Positions 1 through 11,856 of a DNA stretch of 64,000 bases are shown piece after piece. Both the position numbers and the translations under genes were made by a program. The notes beneath the pieces were generated by a model that was not told the origin of the DNA, did no database searches, and saw nothing but the letters and a program-made list of their open reading frames with translations. Source of the stretch: Monosporascus cannonballus (taxonomy: Eukaryota; Ascomycota; Sordariomycetes; Xylariales); assembly GCA_004154925.1 (NCBI GenBank), contig QJNS01000162.1, positions 62,001 through 126,000 on the forward strand, read 5' to 3'. Position 1 is the stretch's first letter; each line of letters starts with the position of its first letter.

Positions 1-935
1 AATTTAAAGAAATCTCAAAAAAAGGAAATAAAGTTATTAATATAGTTTAACGTAAATATACATCAGGTTTCTCATGGTAATCAGTTTAATAAAAAATACG
101 AAAAGCCAAAAGACTAACTTAATAAATATCGTAAGCATAATAAAAACTATTATAAAAATAATTACGCAATATTATAATTAGAAAGAAATGGTTTTTGCCA
201 AAATTCCGAATTGATATAGCAAAATATACGCCATATATTGTCGACGACGAGAATATCGCGATTTTAAAAAATCAGAATAACGTATTTACGGATAAATTAC
301 CCATATATATTATAAAGGATTCCATTTTCTTAACCGTACCGGAAATAATAAAAGTAATAAATAATAATATCGATATTTTCGAATTATAACTTTAGGAATT
401 ATTTAATAATTGGCCGAAATAAAGAGTTAACCGGAAAAAAATAATACTTATAAGAAAACCTTTTTTGTTATTATAAATAATGTAATTATTAAACGGACAA
501 AAGTTAATCCAGCATATAATAAAAGAATACTGCCATAAAATTATTAAGGATTTTTAATTTTAATCAATATTTATTACAGATTTTCATAAAGAAATTATGA
601 AAAACCATAAGTTAATTTATAGAAAAGCGTTAAAACGATAATTAAGATAATGTATAATGGGATAAATTTAGAAATATAAGAAAATAATTTATTCGATAAG
701 GAGAAAAATTGTAATAAAACCAGAAATAATTAATATACTTCGAAAAAATAATATACCGGTAATAATAATAAATATAACAACTTAATGCGCTAAATAAAGA
801 AATACAAATAAAATTCGATAAATTCGAATAAAAATTAAAAAAGAATGGTTTAAAAAAAGCCGTAAACTAACGAAACCTAAAAAAAATTAAAAAAACTTTT
901 TTAAAAAATTTGAAAATATAATAATAAGAACTTAT
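1..935 (+). mobile_element. Gypsy-family fragment: gag C-terminal part and linker
   Basis: Plus-strand remnant of the same family as elements B1, C, F, H and I. It begins inside the segment just after the gag zinc knuckle and runs through the linker towards the protease; it can be matched block by block to about 31890-32227 plus 39095-39700 of element F. It stops abruptly near 935, where the sequence changes to a minus-strand gag copy. There is no LTR on its left within the window. Stop codons and TA-rich codons throughout show RIP decay. Orientation and family are clear; the original element it belonged to is not. Confidence 0.8.
195..389 (+). pseudogene. conserved segment between zinc knuckle and protease
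   Basis: A 64-codon open stretch ending in an FEL-stop motif. I do not recognise the domain. The same segment recurs in B1 (6550-6734), C (13500-13699), F (32090-32227 joined to 39095-39137), H (43080-43275) and I (50330-50520), and on the minus strand in D, G, K and E1, with shared words such as YIVDDENI, VPEI and INNNIDIF. In nearly all copies a stop codon follows at the same place, so this may be the natural end of Gag. The first Met here is probably not a true start, since the similarity begins before it. Confidence 0.6.
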
Positions 936-2034
936 TTTCGTAATAGCCTTTATTCGTATTAGACCTAAATTATATTAATAATTGTTTCGTGATTTCTTTA
1001 ATGGTTTAAGTTAAATGTTTAGTATTGATATTTAATTATTTTATTACTAAGTTTTAAGTAAAGAGTACTTATAAGCTTTATATCCTCTACTTATAATTGT
1101 ACCATTTGATTTAATTCTAATTTTCTTATATATAACCTTGAATTTCATAAATCTTAAAACGGTATTATGAGAATTTTCAATATATTGAAAAGTATTAATA
1201 TTAATTCGATATATACTATCGTGCTTACCTTTAACATTCTTTATATATTAAACATAATATCGATTATTTATTTTAGTTATTATGGCCATATAATTTAATA
1301 TATATTCGAATCGAAGAATTTTAATTGTTTTATAAAATTCTTTTTAAACTGTGAAACAATTTAGTTATTAATATTTTGTATTTTTAGTTTAGCCTTTATA
1401 CTAATTGACTAAACTTTCTGCCGTAATTAGATGTCGGCTTTTTTGTCGTAAATATTAGATATATATTTATATTATCTTTAAACCTTGATTCTTTGTAAAG
1501 AAAATTATATATTTTCTGATAATGAGTCCAAAATAAATAATCGCGTTTTGAGAATTCATCCCATCGTTAATTGTATTTATACGATAAATATAATATAATA
1601 AAATAAGACAATATCCAAAGTACATTCGATATTATGTAAGAAATAATTATAATTTTACGGAAACAGTGTCGAATCTTTTAAGGCTTAAAACCTTTAATAC
1701 TCTTGTTAATTCCTTAATAAAATTTAATTAAATAACTTATTTTATTTTAGACATTTTCTTAATATCTGTGCTTTTATCCTCATTTTCGAACTTTTCGTAA
1801 ATTATTGAAAATAATTCAATCATGGTATTAAATTTCTTTTTGCGATAAATAGAATATATGTTTAAAAAGTTCCATTAAAAAAGAGTTCTTTTAATGCAAC
1901 GGAATTATTAGTTTCTATTATTTAAGCTTATATTATTATTATTAAGAGTTTTGTAAGTTAATTATTAATTAGCAGATATATTAATAATAATATTGCTTTA
2001 AGCTTAATAACATTATTATATAAAATATTTAACA
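936..2034 (-). mobile_element. gag: Gypsy-family gag fragment, minus strand
   Basis: From about 936 the sequence matches the minus-strand gag block of elements D (21320-22365), G and K, running from the zinc-knuckle region (about 1070-1120, reversed and out of frame by a small indel) to the gag start and the untranslated leader next to the LTR at 2035. The pol half is missing: it has been replaced by the plus-strand fragment to its left. RIP has destroyed all reading frames. Confidence 0.75.
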
Positions 2035-2390
2035 TATAACGGCAAAAGGTTTAATTAATTATTAAATTTCAGCCGCACGAGGGTATATGAATATAGATAT
2101 CATAAGATTTTAAATAATTAATATAATAATTAATTATGTTTCGCATTATCAAAACCGTTTTCAATAACGGATTATTATTATGAACTGTTATTATGTAAAT
2201 TGTGGGACTAACAAGTATATATTTCCTATAAAGACTAATTATTTTGTATTAGATCTTAAAGTTATTACAGATTTAATTTCATTAAATACGATTAATTCTG
2301 AATATATTTACTTGAATCTTGCTGCTAAAAAATATCTAAATTACGTAACTGTTCCGTATAGGGCCGACCGTTTTTGCAACCCGGTCTTAG
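2035..2390 (-). repeat. LTR, U3 type 4, of the truncated left-hand element
   Basis: The 5' LTR of the minus-strand gag fragment. The R/U5 side (2035 onward) starts TATAACGG, a RIP form of the family end TGTGACGG. Its U3 part resembles that of element D, with repeated GATCT-like words. It carries TTACGTAA at 2341-2348. The outer U3 end is shortened relative to D, where E1 begins at 2391. A 71-codon open frame (2180-2395) lies inside it and is discussed under findings. Confidence 0.75.
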
Positions 2391-2804
2391 TGTGACGGCT
2401 AAGCGATTTAACCAATTATTAAACCTAAGTTGTACTCGTTTGTATTGGTAGGAATATCGTGAGAATCTAAGCAATATATATAATAAGTTATTACGTCTCG
2501 TAATACTAAAAGCCTTTTAGGTAACGATATTTTATTACAAGCTAATATTATTTACATTTTAAAAATAATAAGCATATATATTTTATTTCTGGCTTAAGCT
2601 GTTTATTATGGCTTCACGATATTTTTTAATTAAGTTCTCCTAAGCCCTCTTAAACTCTTTTAATGCTTAACTGGCTTAAGTTCTTTTGACCAACCAGATC
2701 CCTTAAGCTTTTTAAGCCAGTTACGTAACTTTTGGGCTTAATCGAAATTTGGCTTTTCCAAGATTTCGATTATTTCCAAAAGCAAAAACCGTTAGGTTAT
2801 AATA
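2391..2804 (-). repeat. E1 3' LTR (U3 type 3a)
   Basis: 414 bp, starting TGTGACGG on the plus strand and ending TTATAATA (family CTAACA). The U3 holds an array of TTAAG/CTTAAG words between about 2590 and 2740 and a TTACGTAA palindrome at 2721-2728. The pyrimidine tract that follows (GATCTCCCC at 2805 onward) is the reversed polypurine tract and proves minus-strand orientation. Confidence 0.88.
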
Positions 2805-2848
2805 CGATCTCCCCATTTTCAGGATATTTGTCCCCAAAGACTATTTTG

Positions 2849-3479
2849 CTTATCAATTAACTTCGGTAAATAACTTTTTTTTCATATTGAATATATCAGG
2901 TCGTAGTGAAAAATGTCGGTTTCGTAAACGTATTAACGCTTTCGTTTTTTTTAAAACGCATTAATAGCCTAAGTCTTATCATGATTTTAAACGTTTTTTA
3001 TTTTTATTATAAATATTAAAACAAAATTTATAAGGCTTATTATAATTCGGGAAAACGTTTATTATATATTGCTTACGGGAGATTTTATAACCTTTTTAGC
3101 CCTTTGGAATAAGAACACAAAAAGCTCATTATCGGAAAAGACAATTTCAAATTAAAAAACCGCGTTATTAAAAAGGAACCTTTATAAATTTAACAATATT
3201 TTAACACATTATTTAGTTACTTAAGCTATTTGAGGAAATAAAAGAGGCTTTTTCGTGGAGGCGGAATTAAAATATTCCGTCGTAATATTTAAGGTATGAA
3301 AGTGATAAAGAAATTTAAACCTTTCGAAAAAAAAAATAGCTGGAGATTATCGTTATAACTGCCACGTTAATACAGGCCTCGCTCTCGGCCGGCTGGTTTA
3401 AGGTCGATATTATTAATTAGTTGACGATTAACTAAGGTGCGCCTATTATTATTAATAAAAGTTTTTTAATAAACGCTAA
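2849..3479 (+). pseudogene. E1 antisense Zn2Cys6-like ORF
   Basis: Lies between the E1 LTR and its chromodomain, on the strand opposite gag-pol. A basic stretch (CRFRKRINAF, about 2910-2945) precedes a cluster at 2999-3088 in which the positions spaced C-x2-C-x6-C-x8-C-x2-C-x6-C read Tyr, Tyr, Tyr, Arg, Tyr, Tyr. Tyr is what RIP makes of Cys (TGT to TAT). A Lys/Glu/Leu-rich tail follows, as in a coiled coil, and the ORF ends against the chromodomain with the shared words QLTIN and INKSF. Several stops interrupt it. It is closest to the ORFs of G and C. The function is inferred from spacing only: a DNA-binding regulator is likely, but nothing here is functional now. Confidence 0.65.
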
Positions 3480-4910
3480 ACATTTATAAGACTTTTTGAA
3501 GGTTCTTAGATATTTTCGAAATCTGGACATTTTTTCCACTTAATTAAGTATTAAGTAAGTCTATTTTCTTTTCGTATATTAAATATTTGTTTTATTTCTC
3601 TGATTGTATCATCGTTTATTTCTATATTATCTAATATTACATGCACTTTAATTATATTTGCTATTAATTCGAATAAAGAAACGTAAAAAACTAGATGAAT
3701 TTAGGTTTTGGTAAAAATTCCAATTAATAATTATTTTCTGACATACTTTGGCGATTTTGTATAGATTAATGTATTGGAAATCGAAATTCTTGCTAGGTGT
3801 TTTTATTTGAACATTTTTGATAACCATGTAAACCATTTTTCTTTTTTCGAAATTTCATCCTTTTAATCGTTCTGCGTTATAATATTTGCGTATTCAATTT
3901 CGTACGAATTTTAATTCCGTTTTCATCTTTTAATATCACGATATTAATTATTTTAACATAAGTATTATTTTAACTTTTATAGACTTATTGTATACATTTT
4001 AAGAATATCTGGTATAAACCCCAAATTTTCATATATTGAAATTATTTTAATTCTTTCGTAAAAAAATGTATTATAAGTTAGCTAAATAACAGGTAATGGT
4101 TTTATACAATTATTCTGTTCATAATTTACGTAATACCGCAAATATGTTTTTAATATTTAACTTAACCGTTTTATGTATACGTCTGCTTAAAGTTTCAATA
4201 CGTGAAATAACTTATAATTTGAACTAATATATGAGGTAAATCTTTGCCAAAATTTTAAGATAAACATAATTATTTTATTTAAAATAATTTTATATAATAC
4301 TCCGCAAATATTAAAGTTGTTTTGTTAAAATGATCTATGCCATGTATTTTGCATTGGTATTTCCGTAATAAGATAAAGAATAAAAGAATTAATTAAATCG
4401 ATTAACAATAACAAAAATGCTTTTAAAATGCATGTCTATCGCTAGATTATTTAATCAAGAAAACTTGGTAATAAAATACATAATAATCGAATCTTATAGT
4501 TTTTCTAAAACCGGTAATAATTATAATTTTCTATAAGGTTTATATCTTTGAACATTAGTTTTGTTACGAAAGTTATATCACCACTGTATTTTGTAAACTA
4601 TTATTTTTATTTTAAGAAAGAAATAAATACTTTAGAATAGCAGTACATTTTGTAAATCCCGAAATGTCTATATAATTAAAGCATATATATATAGGGTATA
4701 AAGTCCATCTGGCATTGTTTTAAAATTTATAACTTTTTTATTTTGCGTTTCTTAATAAATTATCGTTATATTTTTTAATTTCTTAATATATGTCATATGG
4801 TACAACCCGTATTGTGGTAATTTTACGAAAGCCCAAATATCTTTCCGGGGTAATATCGAAAACTATTTAGTTAACTTGAATCAATTTTCTTTCGAAATTT
4901 AATTACTTAT
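3480..4910 (-). pseudogene. pol: E1 pol, chromodomain and integrase part
   Basis: Minus-strand remnant of the 3' end of pol. The chromodomain block is at about 3490-3600. A 62-codon open piece (3648-3836) is the integrase C-terminal domain, with FDFQY and NFYQN at the places where related integrases have the GPY/F-type module. The catalytic core follows leftward in protein order up to 4910, where B1 is inserted. No catalytic residue is claimed here, since frames shift often. The sequence resumes after B1 at 11696. Confidence 0.8.
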
Positions 4911-5236
4911 TATCATGACCCAGCGAGCCACGGTCTCCAGAAACGGTCCTCTACGACCTAACCACAAGTGCGCGGGAAGGCAAGTCACGTAACGGATCAC
5001 CAACTTACTGGTAGTAAACCAGTAAGCCGGATTACTAACTTACTGGTAATAAGCTAATAAGCCGGATTAAAATATATATATTTATTATTTTTATAATTTA
5101 AATAATTTTAATTTATAATAATAATTTAGTATTTAATATATTTATAATATTATAAAATATAGAATATTATTATATTTATTATTATAAATTTATATATTTA
5201 GGGTTTAATAATCCAGTAAATTATTTAACCGTTAAA
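4911..5236 (+). repeat. B1 5' LTR (U3 type 1)
   Basis: 326 bp. Begins TATCATGACCCAGCGAGCC (family TGTCATAACC) and ends near CCGTTAAA. It is shorter than the 387-bp 3' LTR, in part because it has two instead of three copies of a 35-bp U3 repeat, so the LTR pair is not identical in repeat number. Confidence 0.88.
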
Positions 5237-5355
5237 GATTATAATTTTTTACTTAATAATACAGTAAGACTTTAATTAATACTACCGATATTTTATTTAT
5301 TAATAAATAACCCGAACAACTTGCCTATTCAATTTCTAATTATCCGGATATTAAA

Positions 5356-6734
5356 ATAAAATCCGAAAAAAAGATTTCGTTTTATTTATAAAAAGGATTT
5401 TCGATATTTAGATATTATAAACGAACGTATTATTTAACTTAAGAAAAATAATAATAGTTTTATACTATCTTTTTAAGCTGCTTATAAAACATTTAAGAAA
5501 AAAAAGAGATTTTTCGAAACCAGGAAATTTCTTTGAATATATTAAGTTATTTAGTTAAGGTTTACCAATGAATTAAAAAAGGTTTTAAGCTTTTTAAGCC
5601 AGAAGCTTTCGACGGAACCCGCATTAAATTATAATTATTTTTAAGTTAATATCAAATATATTCCTGGTATTTTTATATCCGATTTAATTTGTTTATTATA
5701 TAAATCGAATTTGTAATTAAACGATTTACGGGAAATACGGTTATTTAATTTAAATCCTTAATAACGAAGTTTTTATTTTATTAATAAAAACATAAACCCT
5801 AAAAATAATACGAATTTATAATAATTACGAATAATTCAATCAAATGTTAATGAAGGTTTTCGGAATAATAAATAAAAGAATAAAAACCGAAATAGCAATT
5901 TAATAATTACAATAAAAAGGATCCGTATCTAATTACAACAATATATTGATTTATTCGGCTTTTAAATTTAACTTGGAATAAAAAATATTTATAACTACAT
6001 TTTGTGACAGCGTAAAAAAATATCAACTCTTTTTTTAAATGCGAGCGGCCGAATTATTTGTTAAATTATATCGTTATAATAATTAAGATTAATAATCAGT
6101 AATACGTTTAACGTATCAAAAGGTATTAACGAAAAAAATAATAATAAACCTTAATATATGGTTATTATCAGCGTTTTTTGACATAATAACGTTTTGTATA
6201 TTACCGAACTAAAATTTATAAAATTAAGAAGTATTTATAGAAAAACTTAAAACCAAATTATATATTGTATTTATAATAAAATGGGAGATAAGATAATATG
6301 ATATAAAATGCCTAAAAACGCTGTTAAGAAAATTAAATATACGTTTTTGAAAATATTCTAAAAAAGCCATATTAATAATAATAAGCTTATTAATATAATT
6401 AGGCTTCAGTACGTATTAGGCCGCTTATAGCAAAAGATTTAATAACGATTATTACGATAAGTAATTCGACGAAAAATATGTAAAATTAAGAAATTAATTC
6501 GATAAATATCGCAAATATTAGGACTATATAAAAAACTTAGTTGCGGAATCCTTACTAGATATAGCAAAATATATATTATATATTGTCGATAACGAAAATA
6601 TCTTGATTACGAGAAATAAAAATAGTATGTTTAAGGACAAATTATATATATATATTATAAGGGATTCGATATTCATTACCGTACCGGAAATAATACAAAC
6701 GATAAATAATTATATCGATATTTTCGATTTATAG
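5356..6734 (+). pseudogene. gag: B1 gag remnant
   Basis: Capsid/nucleocapsid polyprotein of the element. The start is placed at ATAAAATCCGAA, aligned with an ATGGAAGCC in element F. A capsid region follows with a word like FDGTP and a pattern like PFLTQYRTYF (seen best in F at about 31125-31198). The CCHC zinc knuckle is at about 6257-6310 and has lost most Cys and about one codon. The frame ends at TAG (6732-6734) after IDIFDL, a stop shared by most copies. Frameshifts and stops abound. Confidence 0.75.
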
Positions 6735-7280
6735 TTCAAAAGAATATTTAATAATTATCCGAAAAAAGAATTAACTCGAAAAAAATAATGCATACAAGAA
6801 TATCTTTTTAATATTTTTAATAGTATAATCACCAAACGGAAAAAGAGTTAATTTAGCATATTATAAAGAAATATTACCAAAAAGGTATTATAAATCTTCA
6901 TTTTGAATTAGTATATTTTATAAAGATTCACGAAAAAAATGTTTTTAAAAAATACGTTAAATTATAACTAAATTCTAAACCGATAATTAAAGTAATACAA
7001 AATAAGATGTGATTATAAATATAACAAAATAAATTACCTAATAAAAATAAATTATAATAAAAATAAAATTATTTCATAAATTTTAAAGGAATAATACGCC
7101 GGTAATAACGACAAATATAACAACTTAACGTATTAAAGGAAAAAAATATAAATAAAGCTTACTAAATTCGCATAAAACTTGAGAAAATAATTATTTATAA
7201 AAAGGCGTAAAATACCCAAACTTAAAAAAATTAAAAAGAATTTTTAAAAAAGGGTTTAAATATTACGATAAAAGCAGAAA

Positions 7281-10200
7281 ATAAATTTATTATTGGCGAT
7301 ACTTACATCGGAACGTATTAATATACCGTAATATTAAATTACGAAATTCTGAGCACAAATTCTATTGTATCAAATATGGTTAATAAATTTAAATCGTTAT
7401 AAAGATATAAGTTAAAGCCTTATATAACGATAAATGCTGAAAATTAAAAATTCGCTTTTAATAACGGGAAAATCATAATTAAAATTAATTATTTCGAAAT
7501 TTTTGTTAAACGACGATATGGAAATACTTAATTTCGATATCCTATTATTTGGGAATTACAATGTAATTTTAAAATTTCCATAAATATGCTAATACGGAAA
7601 TTTAATTAATAAAGGGATTAGCTAAGTGAAGTTTGCCTTATACCTGATTAAAAAATAAGAAAACAAAAAATTAAGATTTTAATATTCGATCGACAGTAAC
7701 GGTAAAAACAGGCATAAGGATATGATAAAAATTTTATTACCTAAAAAGATAAAATAAAAGAAAAAATGGATATTAAGAAAGATATAACGTATCGTTATTA
7801 TTATTTAAGCCAAATTAAAGTAACGAAATAACGACCTAATATAGGAACCCGAAAAACCAGAAAATTTAATTAATATGTTATTATAACATGATAGATACGA
7901 ACAGTTGTTTAAAAAGGATCTTAATATGAAGTTACCAAAATATAACGAATAAAATTATAACACAATCTTTAAAAAACGATTATGGACGAAATTTTACTTT
8001 ACTTACAATTTTAAGGGAAACGAATGACGCGTTTTTAAAAATACCTAAAAAATCGGTTATTAAAAAGATATATTTAATTTTCGAAAGTATTAGGAAAATA
8101 TTTATTATATTTGGTACTTAAAAGAAGTTGGAAAATTACGATTTATAAGTAATTATTAATAATTAAATAATGTTATTATTAAAAATTGAATATGATTACC
8201 CCGGATTACGGCAATAAAAAACCGATTTTACGTACCTATATAATTTATAATATTCCATATTAAAAATGAATATAATCTTATTAAAAATTTGAAAGAATAT
8301 AAATAAAAAATAACATTTAGGAAGAAATACGGATTATTTGAATATTTGGTTATCGTAATAAGATTTACGAATATACCAATAACCTTTTAACGGATAATTA
8401 ATTACGTAGTAGGGGAATGTTTCGAAATTGTGGTAATTTGTTATCTCGACGATATTTTTATTTTTTTAAAAACGGAAAAAAACATATTTAGGATACGTTT
8501 ATAAAGTTTTTTAAAATTTACAAAAGGTAAGGTTATTTATTAATATAAAAGAAATTAATTTTATATACAGAAAATGGAACATATGAAATATATGATGATC
8601 CCAGGATATATTAAGATAAATTCTAAGTAAATCGTTGTAATTATAAAATGGCAAACGTTAACTATAAATAAGAAAATATAGGTATTTATTAAATTCGCTA
8701 ATTACTATACGAAATGTATATGAAATTTTAGCAAAATAATTATGTTTTTCACAAATTTAATAAAAAGGAAGTTTAAATAAATGGCAGATACGGAAACGGC
8801 TTTTTAAGATATTAAGAATACGATTATTAACGAATTAATATTAATTAGATACGATTTAAACCGTTTCGTTAGATTGAAAACGGATATTTTAGATTATACG
8901 TTAAATATAATAATTCAATAACGAAATAATTAAGGTAAATTATATATTATTACATTCCTTTTCTATAAATCAAAAGGAACCGGGCTTAATTACGATATTT
9001 TAAATAAAGAATTTATGGCCATTAATATAGTATTCAGAGAATTTAGATATTTTTTAAAGAGAAGATTGTATTAGATCAAAACTTTTACGGATTATTAGAA
9101 TTTTACCGATGTTATTATAAGTAAGGAATTAATAAAACGATAATTAAAATTTATAATCCAATTGGCTAATTTCGAGTTCGTTATTATTTATAAAAGAGTT
9201 TAGAAAACCGTAAAATTAATATTTTAAATACACGACCAAATTTGAAAAAGTAATTAGTTCAAATTATTTATATTATTTTCGATAATATTATCAAAAATTA
9301 TTTACGCTTACGACAAATTACGATAATTCGGGTAATACTTTTTAAGATGCATTAAAAGATTTAATAATATAATAACAGTTTTCCAGAAAACCACAAAATA
9401 TATAAGATAGAAATTGCTGAAAAATACCAGAAATATATAATAAAAAAGTATATAAATATGAGTTATATAAATATTTAAGGATTTATAAAACATTAAAACG
9501 GCTTTAACGTATAGATTCCTTTTTTAAAATAAAATTAACGGTACAGAAGATTATACGATAATGCAATATTTACGCCAGAACGAAACCTTAACGATATAAA
9601 CCATATAGAAAATTACAGTTGTTATTAATTGCAAAACGACCATGATATTTAATTATATTCGATTTTATTATTAAGTTTTTTATATTAAAAGATTTTGTTA
9701 TAAAATTATATTACGATAGTATTTTCATTACATTCGATGGAATTAGAAAACGTTCTTATTTTTTATCATATTCCAAGGATATTAACGGCGAACAAATAAT
9801 ATATATTTTTTAAAAATATATTTGTAGCATATACGAATTATTAATGAAATTTATTTCAAATAAAAAATCCATATTTATATTTAAATTATGGCAAGGCCTT
9901 ACAATATAAATCAACTTAAATTAAAAGTTATTTAACAATTTTAAACTTTAAACGGATAAATAAATAAAAAGTAAATTAAATTTTGGACGTTTATTTACAA
10001 TATTATACTAATTATCAATTCAATAACTTAATTAAAAACTTATTTATTGCCTAGTTAATTCATAACATAAATTATTGCGAGAATATTAAAATAATATCCG
10101 CGACCGTAGATTTTGGTATTATTTTAGAAATTTACAAAGAAATACATAACGACGGTTCAATTAATATTAAAATAATTCTTATGTAAAACTAATTACGACA

Positions 10201-10690
10201 GATGTATCAAGAAATGAAGATAAAACTGGAATTCGTACGTAAGCTGATAAATAAATATTATAATAAGAAAAACATTAAAAAGATTAACTTTCGAAAAAGG
10301 AAAAATAATTTTTTTTCGTTATTAAAAATGTTTACACAAAAGCACTTGACAAAAAAATGAGATTTTGAATATATCGGTTAACACAAAATCGCTAAAAACA
10401 ATGTTAAAAAAGAGTTATAAATTGGAAATTTTATTAAAAGTTAAATTCTATTTACTTTTTTACCTTTTTTATTGAAGTTCATAACGGATATAATTAAAAT
10501 ACATATAATTTAAAACGATATAAAAATGAAAAACGAATAAACAAATAAAATAAAAACAATCTTTAATAGACGGAAACAAAACGGATTTACCTAATATTTA
10601 ATGAAGTAAAAAAAATACCCCGATTCCGAAAATACTTAGAAATTTGCTAAAAGTATTATTAACGTCTAGCACCTATTGAAAAACTTTTAC
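7281..10690 (+). pseudogene. pol: B1 pol: protease, RT, RNase H, integrase, chromodomain
   Basis: Domains in order: retropepsin about 7290-7640, with the FDI-x-LFGNY word at 7533 onward; RT about 7900-8760, with its catalytic Tyr-Leu-Asp-Asp intact at 8442-8453; RNase H about 8800-9230; integrase core about 9640-9960, with the first Asp in FDFI at 9661 and SNKKSIF where SDRGSIF is expected (Asp to Asn by RIP) before KLWQGL; chromodomain about 10535-10690, with RRKQNGFT and YPDSENT words. Together these make it a chromovirus-type Gypsy polyprotein. Stops in every frame make it dead. Confidence 0.88.
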
Positions 10691-10911
10691 TGGCAATAGC
10701 GAAATTACTCGAAATAATAATATTTTAACTTATAAGATTTAAGGAAAAAAATCCTTGGTTTATCGTAATTCATTTAAGAATGTTTACCTTATTTAAGGCC
10801 TATATCTCGACCATATACTCTGATTTTAACTATATTAAATTATTAAAACCATTTAAAAAGTAAAAAGTACAATTAATAAATTTTTGTACTTTGGGATTGA
10901 TAATGCTGGCG

Positions 10912-11229
10912 TTAACGACGTATGCGAAAAAGACGTATAAGGGTTCCGGCCAAAGATTTTTCGGCCGTTAGCTTTTTTTCCTTTAATCTTTTCGATTTTG
11001 CGATATAACGATTAATTATAAAAAGAAGGATTCTTGTTCCATCGTACGAATAACCCTGAGGGACATAGCTTTTATAACGAAAAATCCCGTTTATAATTTG
11101 GTAATTAAGCTGTCGGGAGAAACAGCAAGAATAAAATATCGCATTTAAATTTTTAAATGTAATTAAAATAATTAAGGGAAGTCGATGTTCGGATTTCCGA
11201 GACCGACGTTTAGATATACCGGAAAACAT
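10912..11229 (-). pseudogene. B1 antisense Zn2Cys6-like ORF (105 codons open)
   Basis: The longest antisense ORF that is still open, between the chromodomain and the 3' LTR, starting 75 bp from the LTR. The cluster at 11044-11133 has the register C-x2-C-x6-C-x8-C-x2-C-x6-C filled by Tyr, Cys, Tyr, Tyr, Tyr, Tyr. Its core word is QIINGIFR between the third and fourth positions, shared with H and I (QIINGVLR, QIINGVFR). A basic, charged helix-like tail (RYIAKSKRLKEKKLTAEK) follows. H and I also have type 1 LTRs. The Cys losses fit RIP on the opposite strand. The role is unknown; a DNA-binding regulator is inferred. Confidence 0.72.
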
Positions 11230-11289
11230 ATTAAATAAATGTAAGAAATTTACCGAGAAAAAAGAAAAATTTTGAAAGCAAAATTTATT

Positions 11290-11303
11290 AAAAAAGGAGA
11301 TCG
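11290..11303 (+). promoter_or_regulatory. B1 polypurine tract
   Basis: AAAAAAGGAGATCG directly abuts the 3' LTR (TATTATAA at 11304). The same GGGGAGATCG-type tract adjoins the 3' LTRs of E1, D, G and K on the minus strand (for example 32622 onward), and variants sit at 47748 and 25000. It is the expected primer for plus-strand DNA synthesis and fixes element orientation. Confidence 0.75.
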
Positions 11304-11690
11304 TATTATAATTTGGCGAGCCATAATTTCTAAAAACGGTCCGTTACGACCCAACCATAAATGCGCAATAGGGCAAATTACGTAACGGATTATCAATTTA
11401 TTGGTGGTAAACTAGTAAGCCGGATTACTAACTTACTAATAGTAAGCTAATAAGCCGAATTACCGATTTACTGGTAATAAGTCAACAAGCCGGAATAAGA
11501 TATATATATTCGTTATTTCTATCATTTAGATAGTTTTAGCTTGCAATAACAATTTCTTACCTAAGGCACCCTTGCTATTACCAGACGTAATACGTTATTA
11601 TATTTATTATTTAGTTTCCTACGATATTCCTGCTGCTATAAACCCGGACGATTAAGGTTTAATAATTGGTTAAACCGCCCAGCCGTTATA
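11304..11690 (+). repeat. B1 3' LTR (U3 type 1)
   Basis: 387 bp, from TATTATAATTTGGCGAGCC to CCGTTATA. It contains TTACGTAA at 11378-11385 and three tandem 35-bp units at 11387-11491. The last 35 bp (GGTTTAATAATTGG...) belong to the R/U5 block common to all LTR types in the window. Confidence 0.9.
11387..11491 (+). repeat. three 35-bp U3 units with an internal palindrome
   Basis: Units start at 11387, 11422 and 11457. The consensus contains CTTACTGG ... CCAGTAAG as an inverted repeat with a 7-bp loop, followed by CCGG. Matching units are at 41479-41548 (two) and 48680-48783 (three), so copy number varies between LTRs. The CGG-bearing dyads look like binding sites, but this is inference. Confidence 0.75.
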
Positions 11691-11856
11691 TTTATTTAAA
11701 GCATTTATTTTACCATTTTAAGCGTCTTTTATAAATAATTACAACATTAATATTAACCCATTTTTTAATATACCGTATTCATCGTCCAATAAGCTTTTTT
11801 TAGTCGTAATTAAACGGGTAAAACTTTGATAATCGGTATAAATTTAAACTTAATAT
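11691..11856 (-). pseudogene. pol: E1 pol fragment between B1 and C (RNase H C-terminus)
   Basis: 166 bp of E1 RNase H lying between two inserted elements. Its first five bases (11691-11695) are the B1 duplication and its last five (11852-11856, AATAT) that of C. Read on the minus strand it continues E1 at 25412 and leads into the integrase at 4905. It aligns with D at about 18480-18650. Confidence 0.85.

Larger units (their letters stand above)
4911..11690 (+). mobile_element. B1: complete Gypsy chromovirus-like element inside E1
   Basis: 6780 bp, plus strand. LTRs are at 4911-5236 and 11304-11690. The target duplication is CTTAT (4906-4910) and TTTAT (11691-11695), differing by one C-to-T change. 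Removing it rejoins E1 at the end of its RNase H block. Order: gag, a stretch of about 550 bp (6735-7280) holding only the unrecognised linker, protease, RT, RNase H, integrase, chromodomain, antisense ORF, polypurine tract. It has the best-preserved RT active site in the window. Confidence 0.93.

Noticed and set aside
9308..9493. Minus-strand ORF of 61 codons
   Set aside because: It is antisense to the integrase N-terminal region of B1, with no similarity to the antisense ORF described above.
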